The notes below the pieces were generated by a model that did not search any database, had not been told where the DNA came from, and saw only the letters and a list, made by a program, of their open reading frames with translations. Below, one piece after another: positions 29,161-33,367 of a DNA stretch of 33,367 bases. The position numbers and the translations under genes were made by a program. The stretch is from an uncultured SAR86 cluster bacterium (GTDB lineage Bacteria; Pseudomonadota; Gammaproteobacteria; Magnimaribacterales; Magnimaribacteraceae). The stretch spans positions 1 through 33,367 of the forward strand of contig CACBBD010000011.1 in assembly GCA_902537425.1 (NCBI GenBank), read 5' to 3'. How positions within the stretch are numbered: the stretch's first letter is position 1; each line of letters starts with the position of its first letter.

Positions 29161-30359
29161 TAATTTATAGCTTGTACGTTAGATGAATTAGATAAAAATT
29201 TCTTTATATTTCTTAAAGCCTGTCTCGATCTATGCTCATTTTCTATGAGTGAGAAACGTACGTATCCCTCTCCGTAACTTCCGAAACCAACTCCTGGTGA
29301 AACAGCAACCTTAGCCTGAGCAAGTAACTGTTTACTGAACTCCAAAGAACCGAGATGTTTATGAGTAACTGGTATCTTTGCCCAAACAAACATGGTTGCC
29401 TTTGGGCTTTCCACATACCAACCTGCATTATTCAAACCTTTAATCAAAACATCTCTTCTTGATTGATACATAGTTTTTATTTTGTTTACATGCTCATCTC
29501 CTTGATCTAAAGCTTTTATTGCAGCGACTTGTATAGGAGTAAACAATCCATAATCAAAATAGGACTTTATTCTTGAAAGAGCAGCTAAGAGTACTTTGTT
29601 TCCACAACAAAAACCAACCCTCCAGCCTGGCATATTGTAACTTTTAGATAGAGTAAAAAACTCTACAGCAACGTCTTTTGCACCTTTTGCCTGTAGTATC
29701 GATGGCGCCTTATAATCATCAAAGCATATATCTGCATATGCAAGATCTTGAATTATCCAAATCTTATGTTCTTTGGCAAAATCTACTATTTTTTCAAAAA
29801 ACTCAATATCTACGCATTCTGTGGAAGGATTACTGGGAAAATTCAAAACTAACATCTTGGGTTTTGGGAAAGAATTGGTCATTGCTGACTCTAGTTCTGA
29901 AAAGAAATCTATATCCTCGCCAATCGGAACATGTCTTATGTCAGCCCCAGCAATCACAAATCCATAAGGATGAATAGGATATGAAGGATTTGGCACTAAA
30001 ACTGCGTCACCTTTATCTAAAGTTGCTAATGCAAGATGTCCAAGACCTTCTTTTGAACCCATAGTCACAACTGCTTCACTTTCTGGATCTAGATGAACTT
30101 GATATCTCCTTTCATACCAATCACAAATTGATTTTCTAAGTCTTGGTATTCCTTTGGATTGCGAATATCTGTGAGTGCTTCCATCTAAAGCAGACTCTCT
30201 TAACTTATCTACTATTTCTGTTGGTGTTGATTGATCAGGATTGCCCATGCCAAAGTCGATGATATCTTCACCTCTCTTTCTTGCAGCAGCTTTTAAGTTC
30301 TGAATTTCATCAAATACATAAGGTGGCAACTGATTAATTCTAGGAAAATTACTGTCCAT
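29160..30359 (-). CDS. alaC: Alanine-type aminotransferase (AlaC-like), class I/II PLP enzyme
   Basis: 399 residues of fold-type I. 'INQLPPYVFDEIQNLKAAARKRGEDIIDFGMGNPDQ' is the typical AlaC opening. The PLP contacts include 'YADICFDDY' and the Schiff-base lysine in 'FFTLSKSYNMPGWRVGFCCG', with the substrate arginine in 'EGYVRFSLIEN'. Members interconvert alanine and glutamate with pyruvate and 2-oxoglutarate. An alaC-like gene directly upstream of hom is a common arrangement in proteobacteria and may supply or balance amino groups for the aspartate-threonine path. It overlaps hom by one base and follows dsbC by 9 nt. Confidence 0.88.
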   Translation of the reverse strand: MDSNFPRINQLPPYVFDEIQNLKAAARKRGEDIIDFGMGNPDQSTPTEIVDKLRESALDGSTHRYSQSKGIPRLRKSICDWYERRYQVHLDPESEAVVTMGSKEGLGHLALATLDKGDAVLVPNPSYPIHPYGFVIAGADIRHVPIGEDIDFFSELESAMTNSFPKPKMLVLNFPSNPSTECVDIEFFEKIVDFAKEHKIWIIQDLAYADICFDDYKAPSILQAKGAKDVAVEFFTLSKSYNMPGWRVGFCCGNKVLLAALSRIKSYFDYGLFTPIQVAAIKALDQGDEHVNKIKTMYQSRRDVLIKGLNNAGWYVESPKATMFVWAKIPVTHKHLGSLEFSKQLLAQAKVAVSPGVGFGSYGEGYVRFSLIENEHRSRQALRNIKKFLSNSSNVQAIN

Positions 30360-30368
30360 TTAGTAATT

Positions 30369-31118
30369 CTAGCTGTTAGTAGCAAGAATATTAAGTAAAT
30401 CTTGAGGAGGCAGATAACCAGGAATCATTTTTCCTTCGTCAGTAATAATGGATGGAGTGCCTTGAACTCCTATTGTATTGCCAAGATTGAAGTGCTTTTC
30501 TACTGGATTATCTTCACATAACTTCGTTTCTATATCTTGACCCTGCTTTAGTAAAGTTAGTGAATAATTAGGATCTTCATTGCACCATGCTGAAGAGATT
30601 TTATTAAAAGAGTCTGACCCTATACCAGCTCTTGGATATGCGAGGTAATTAACTCTTATCCCTAATTCTAAATACTCATCAATTTGATTGTGAAATTGCC
30701 TGCAATATCCGCAATCAACATCTGTGAAAACGAAAATATTATGATTTATTTGTCTTGGCTCAAAAGTTATAAGCTCACTTTCATTCAAACGCTTGATTAA
30801 AGTTTTTCTTTGGTAGTCTCTTCTTGCTTCAGATTTATTTACTAAACCGTCTTTTGTAATAAGATAAATATCTCCAGATACTAGATAATTACCATCAGAT
30901 GAAACATAGAGAGGTTCTATTCCTTCAAAATTTACTTCAAAAAAACCATTCAAATCTGTTTCCTGAATTGAAATCAAATTAATTTCATTGGGAAGAGTCT
31001 CCGCTAGCTTTCTTTTTACTGCTTCAATTTCCTTTATGTTATCTGATGAGTTAGCCGAACAACCTGCAGAAAATATCAAAATTATAAGAAAACTAAAAAT
31101 TTTAAATTGTATTGGCAT
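30369..31118 (-). CDS. dsbC: Thiol:disulfide interchange protein DsbC, possible lipoprotein form
   Basis: 249 residues. A signal peptide of about 19 residues is followed by a DsbC/G dimerisation domain (about 30-95) and a thioredoxin-fold domain with active-site CGYC at 136-139 and the cis-Pro loop 'GTPS' at 220-223. Cys179 and Cys201 match the structural disulfide of E. coli DsbC. It isomerises wrong disulfides in the periplasm. The signal peptide ends 'IFSAGC' (Cys20), which satisfies the loose lipobox rule, so it may be lipid-anchored, unlike soluble E. coli DsbC. It starts 2 nt after xerD ends, as in the conserved xerD-dsbC pair. Confidence 0.9.
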   Translation of the reverse strand: MPIQFKIFSFLIILIFSAGCSANSSDNIKEIEAVKRKLAETLPNEINLISIQETDLNGFFEVNFEGIEPLYVSSDGNYLVSGDIYLITKDGLVNKSEARRDYQRKTLIKRLNESELITFEPRQINHNIFVFTDVDCGYCRQFHNQIDEYLELGIRVNYLAYPRAGIGSDSFNKISSAWCNEDPNYSLTLLKQGQDIETKLCEDNPVEKHFNLGNTIGVQGTPSIITDEGKMIPGYLPPQDLLNILATNS

Positions 31119-31120
31119 AC

Positions 31121-32023
31121 TTAACCTCTTGGGTGATGCTCATTATGTAATTCTTTCATTCTATGTCTAGCAACTTCTGTATAAATTTGGGTCGTTGAAA
31201 GGCTTGAGTGGCCCAAAAGAAGTTGAACTGTTCTAAGGTCAGCACCATGATTTATTAAATGTGTAGCAAAGGCGTGTCTAAGGGTATGTGGTGAAAGGTC
31301 TTTTTTTATAGAAGCTTTTAGAGCATAGTCTTTAATCCTGTACCAAAAAGTTTGACGAGTCATGGATTTTCCTCTTTTACTTAAAAAAAGTTCGGATATT
31401 TTGTTATTTTCTTTCAGCAGGCTGGGTCGACTTTCGTTAATATACTTCTCTACCCAATAAAGAGCCTCTTCACCCATAGGAACTAATCTTTCTTTCTCTC
31501 CCTTACCAATAACTCTTATAATTCCCTGTCTTATATTTATGTTTAAGATGTCTAAGTTAATTAACTCGGACACCCTCAAGCCACAGGCATAGATTAATTC
31601 CAGCATTGCTCTATCTCTTAAACCAATAACTTCTTCGACGTCGGGAGTATTTATAAGTTTTTCTACTTCATCTTCGGAAAGTGTCTTAGGAAGTGATTGA
31701 CCTAGCTTAGGGCTATCCACTTTAGAGGTAGGATTTTGAACTAAATTATGTTTGATAGTTAGGTGTGAATAGAAAGCTCTGAGACTTGAGAGAGATCTTG
31801 CAGTTGATCTGCCACTATAGCCCTCTTTTAGTCTTGTAGCTAAATAATCTAATAAATCCCCTCTACTGACATCTAACAACGATGAACCTTTGTACCAATT
31901 AGAAAAAGAAATAATGTCGTGCCTATAAGCCGATAAGGTATTCTTGCTTAAACCTTTCTCAAGCCATGAATCATCGATGAAAGAATCAATGAGATTTTCT
32001 GAATTTATATCTACAGTGCCCAT
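31121..32023 (-). CDS. xerD: Site-specific tyrosine recombinase XerD
   Basis: 300 residues from the ATG chosen here; a TTG five codons upstream (end at 32038) is an alternative start. A SAM-like N-terminal domain ('LSKNTLSAYRHDIISFSNW') is followed by the integrase catalytic domain with Arg150 ('ACGLRVSELINL'), Lys174, His246 and Arg249 ('SPHTLRHAFATHL'), His272 ('LLLGHSSLSTTQ') and nucleophile Tyr281 ('IYTEVA'). Spacing matches E. coli XerD to within two residues throughout. With XerC it resolves chromosome dimers at dif. XerD and not XerC is chosen because the next gene is dsbC. It lies about 20 nt after rplS. Confidence 0.93.
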   Translation of the reverse strand: MGTVDINSENLIDSFIDDSWLEKGLSKNTLSAYRHDIISFSNWYKGSSLLDVSRGDLLDYLATRLKEGYSGRSTARSLSSLRAFYSHLTIKHNLVQNPTSKVDSPKLGQSLPKTLSEDEVEKLINTPDVEEVIGLRDRAMLELIYACGLRVSELINLDILNINIRQGIIRVIGKGEKERLVPMGEEALYWVEKYINESRPSLLKENNKISELFLSKRGKSMTRQTFWYRIKDYALKASIKKDLSPHTLRHAFATHLINHGADLRTVQLLLGHSSLSTTQIYTEVARHRMKELHNEHHPRG

Positions 32024-32046
32024 AGCCGAAATGAGCAAGACAGTAA

Positions 32047-32400
32047 TTAACTTAGTTTCTCTTTAATCCTTGCAGATCTGCCCGTTCTTTCTCGCAGATA
32101 AAAAAGTTTAGCCTGTCTCACATCTCCACGTCTTTTAACCTTAATAGAGCTTATAATGGGGCTGTGAGTTTGAAAAGTTCTTTCTACACCTACTCCATTA
32201 GAGATCTTTCTCACAATAAATGATGACCCCAATCCTCTCTTTTTGATAGACAGGACAACGCCTTCAAATGGTTGAAGTCTCTCTCTTGTACCTTCAACGA
32301 CTCTCACATCCACTACAATGGTATCCCCAGGAGAAAAACTTGGAATATCATCTCTTAGTTGAGATGTCTCTACAGTTTGTATGTATTTATTCTTATTCAC
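32047..32400 (-). CDS. rplS: 50S ribosomal protein L19
   Basis: 117 residues with a GTG start. The family core '[32 protein letters not shown]', '[20 protein letters not shown]' and '[19 protein letters not shown]' is unmistakable. L19 sits at the interface of the two ribosomal subunits. It is the third gene of the rimM-trmD-rplS string, with 48 nt between it and trmD that hold a possible own promoter, a common way of giving ribosomal proteins more output than the tRNA methylase. Confidence 0.97.
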   Translation of the reverse strand: MNKNKYIQTVETSQLRDDIPSFSPGDTIVVDVRVVEGTRERLQPFEGVVLSIKKRGLGSSFIVRKISNGVGVERTFQTHSPIISSIKVKRRGDVRQAKLFYLRERTGRSARIKEKLS

Positions 32401-32426
32401 TATGAAATAACCTAATTAGGCAGCGC

Positions 32427-32432
32427 ATTCTA
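32427..32432 (-). promoter_or_regulatory. rplS: Candidate -10 element for rplS
   Basis: Minus strand TAGAAT, a 5-of-6 match to TATAAT, followed at once by GCGC, a GC-rich discriminator of the kind seen at stringently controlled ribosomal promoters. The start site would fall near 32420, next to the perfect palindrome CCTAATTAGG at 32411-32420 in the short leader. The -35 match is weak (TGAATA at 17 nt). Read-through from trmD is equally possible. Confidence 0.3.
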
Positions 32433-32448
32433 TCAGATAAATATTCGA

Positions 32449-33171
32449 TTATTCATCTTTAATTTCATTTAATAGTTCAATCTCCAAGTCAGAAAGATCT
32501 TTACTTTTTATAAGATCGGGTCTGTTTTTAAGTGTTATTCTTAATGACTCTTTGAGTTTCCATCTATTTATCTTTTCATGATTTCCACTAATTAATATTT
32601 CGGGCACATTCCCATAAGGTGTTTTTTCTGGTCTTGTATATTGAGGATGTTCTAAAAGTCCATCACTGAAGGAGTCATTTAAAGATTCCTTATTTCCAAT
32701 GAAATCCTTATGATGTCTTGCTATAGCTTCCATTAGAACTAAAGCTGCGAGTTCACCGCCATTTAATACGTAATCCCCTATTGAAATTACTTCATCAATA
32801 CAAGTTTCTTCAATTCTTTTGTCTATACCCTCATATCTACCACAAACTATTGTTATATTTTCATAAGCTTTTAAGTCAATGGCTTTTTTTTGGTTAAAGA
32901 TAGTACCGTGCGGTGCCACGAATATGACATGAGTTTTATTATGCTTTTTTATCTCATTAACAGTGTTGATAATTGGTTCTGCTTGAAAAAGCATGCCTTG
33001 TCCTCCCCCAAAAGGCTTATCATCTATTCTTCCATCCTTATTTCCACTGAATTCTCTAGGATCCCAAGCCTTTACTTCAATCAAACTATTGTTAATAGCC
33101 TTAGCGAATAATCCGTGTTCAATAAAATTATTAATTAAATCGGGAAAAATAGTAACTAAATTGAATTTCAT
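32449..33171 (-). CDS. trmD: tRNA (guanine37-N1)-methyltransferase
   Basis: 240 residues. The SPOUT-fold enzyme starts 'MKFNLVTIFPDLI', has 'AWDPREFSGNKDGRIDDKPFGGGQGML' and the deep trefoil knot that binds SAM ('VCGRYEGIDKRIEE' and 'EVISIGDYVLNGGELAALVL'). Next comes 'SDGLLEHPQYTRPEKTPYGNVPEILISGNH' with the catalytic aspartate segment. It methylates G37 of tRNAs for Leu, Pro and Arg to prevent frameshifting. It starts 4 nt after rimM stops. Confidence 0.97.
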   Translation of the reverse strand: MKFNLVTIFPDLINNFIEHGLFAKAINNSLIEVKAWDPREFSGNKDGRIDDKPFGGGQGMLFQAEPIINTVNEIKKHNKTHVIFVAPHGTIFNQKKAIDLKAYENITIVCGRYEGIDKRIEETCIDEVISIGDYVLNGGELAALVLMEAIARHHKDFIGNKESLNDSFSDGLLEHPQYTRPEKTPYGNVPEILISGNHEKINRWKLKESLRITLKNRPDLIKSKDLSDLEIELLNEIKDE

Positions 33172-33175
33172 CAGT

Positions 33176-33367
33176 TTAAAAGTTGTCAGGCCAGTCGACT
33201 AATAGTATGCCATCTTCTAAAGAAATTTCTTTTACTACTTGAGGTTTTATATAAGGCAAAAGTCTTTCTTTATCATCTATACTTTCTTGAGTACTTTGTA
33301 CAATTAGGACTTCATTAGATTTTGTACCAAACGATCCCTGAACTGTTCCGAGAATTTTATTTTCTAG
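33176..33367 (-). CDS. rimM: 16S rRNA processing protein RimM, C-terminal 63 residues
   Basis: Partial gene cut off by the window edge. The minus-strand frame from 33367 reads 'LENKILGTVQGSFGTKSN', then 'EVLIVQSTQESIDDKERLLPY', 'IKPQVVKEISLEDGILLVDW' and 'PDNF', and stops at 33178-33176. The 'LGTV...F....NEVLIV', 'LLPYI..VV' and final 'VDWPD.F' pattern is the PRC-barrel end of RimM, which binds S19 during 30S maturation. Placement directly before trmD (4 nt) confirms it. Confidence 0.92.
   Translation of the reverse strand, partial: LENKILGTVQGSFGTKSNEVLIVQSTQESIDDKERLLPYIKPQVVKEISLEDGILLVDWPDNF

Noticed and set aside
1-33367. CRISPR arrays, insertion sequences, phage genes or integrases
   Set aside because: None seen; the only recombinase gene is the housekeeping xerD in its conserved neighbourhood, so it is not evidence of a mobile element.

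Overview
The window looks like a piece of chromosome from a streamlined, AT-rich marine gammaproteobacterium; the best guess is a SAR86-type lineage. The reasons are low GC by eye (mid-to-high 30s percent), genes packed with 0-50 nt spacing and repeated tail-to-tail overlaps, and a right-hand block in the order rimM-trmD-rplS-xerD-dsbC-aminotransferase-hom-thrC-prfB-lysS. That order matches the pseudomonad/gammaproteobacterial layout, except that recJ is missing before prfB. prfB carries the canonical +1 frameshift site and an SPF tripeptide, so UGA is a stop codon. No rRNA, tRNA, CRISPR array, insertion sequence or long repeat was seen, and no stretch above 300 bases lacks a gene; the largest gap is the 131-nt divergent region 10170-10300.

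Layout. (1) 1-2596, plus strand: a class C beta-lactamase-like gene, cut off by the window on the left and broken on the right, runs directly into an N-acyl-D-amino-acid deacylase-like gene that lacks its own N-terminus. The junction near 440-450 looks like a deletion or an assembly chimera. rraA follows. (2) 10169-2593, minus strand: a seven-gene operon encoding an exported parallel beta-helix protein, an exported diheme cytochrome c, a HlyD/MacA-type adaptor, a MacB/LolD-type ATPase and three FtsX-fold permeases. The first two are a known two-gene pair of unknown function; their union with a complete adaptor/ABC system is the strongest candidate for an undescribed system here. (3) 10301-16665: a signalling island with a small membrane protein, a PAS-EAL phosphodiesterase, a HisKA-receiver-GGDEF cyclase, a lone receiver and, facing them, a 993-residue hybrid histidine kinase preceded by a short TonB-domain protein. 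(4) 17141-17964: a CBS-pair protein translationally coupled to an ArsC/low-molecular-weight phosphatase. (5) 17939-23901: a metabolic group made of an FMN alpha-hydroxy-acid oxidase, a hydroxyacyl-CoA-type SDR and a MalY/PatB C-S lyase on minus, then a Cys-less thiolase-like protein and a malate dehydrogenase with an enlarged active-site loop on plus. (6) 33367-23898, minus strand: the translation / recombination / disulfide / threonine block.

How they work together. In block 2 the ATPase and permeases would drive a periplasm-spanning adaptor, while the cytochrome and beta-helix protein act outside the inner membrane; the substrate cannot be read from sequence. Block 3 is a self-contained c-di-GMP circuit: synthesis and breakdown genes overlap, and the hybrid kinase opposite could phosphorylate the receivers. 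Block 6 links threonine synthesis (hom, thrC), an alanine-type transaminase, DsbC, XerD, L19, TrmD, RimM, RF2 and LysRS, probably co-transcribed in part.
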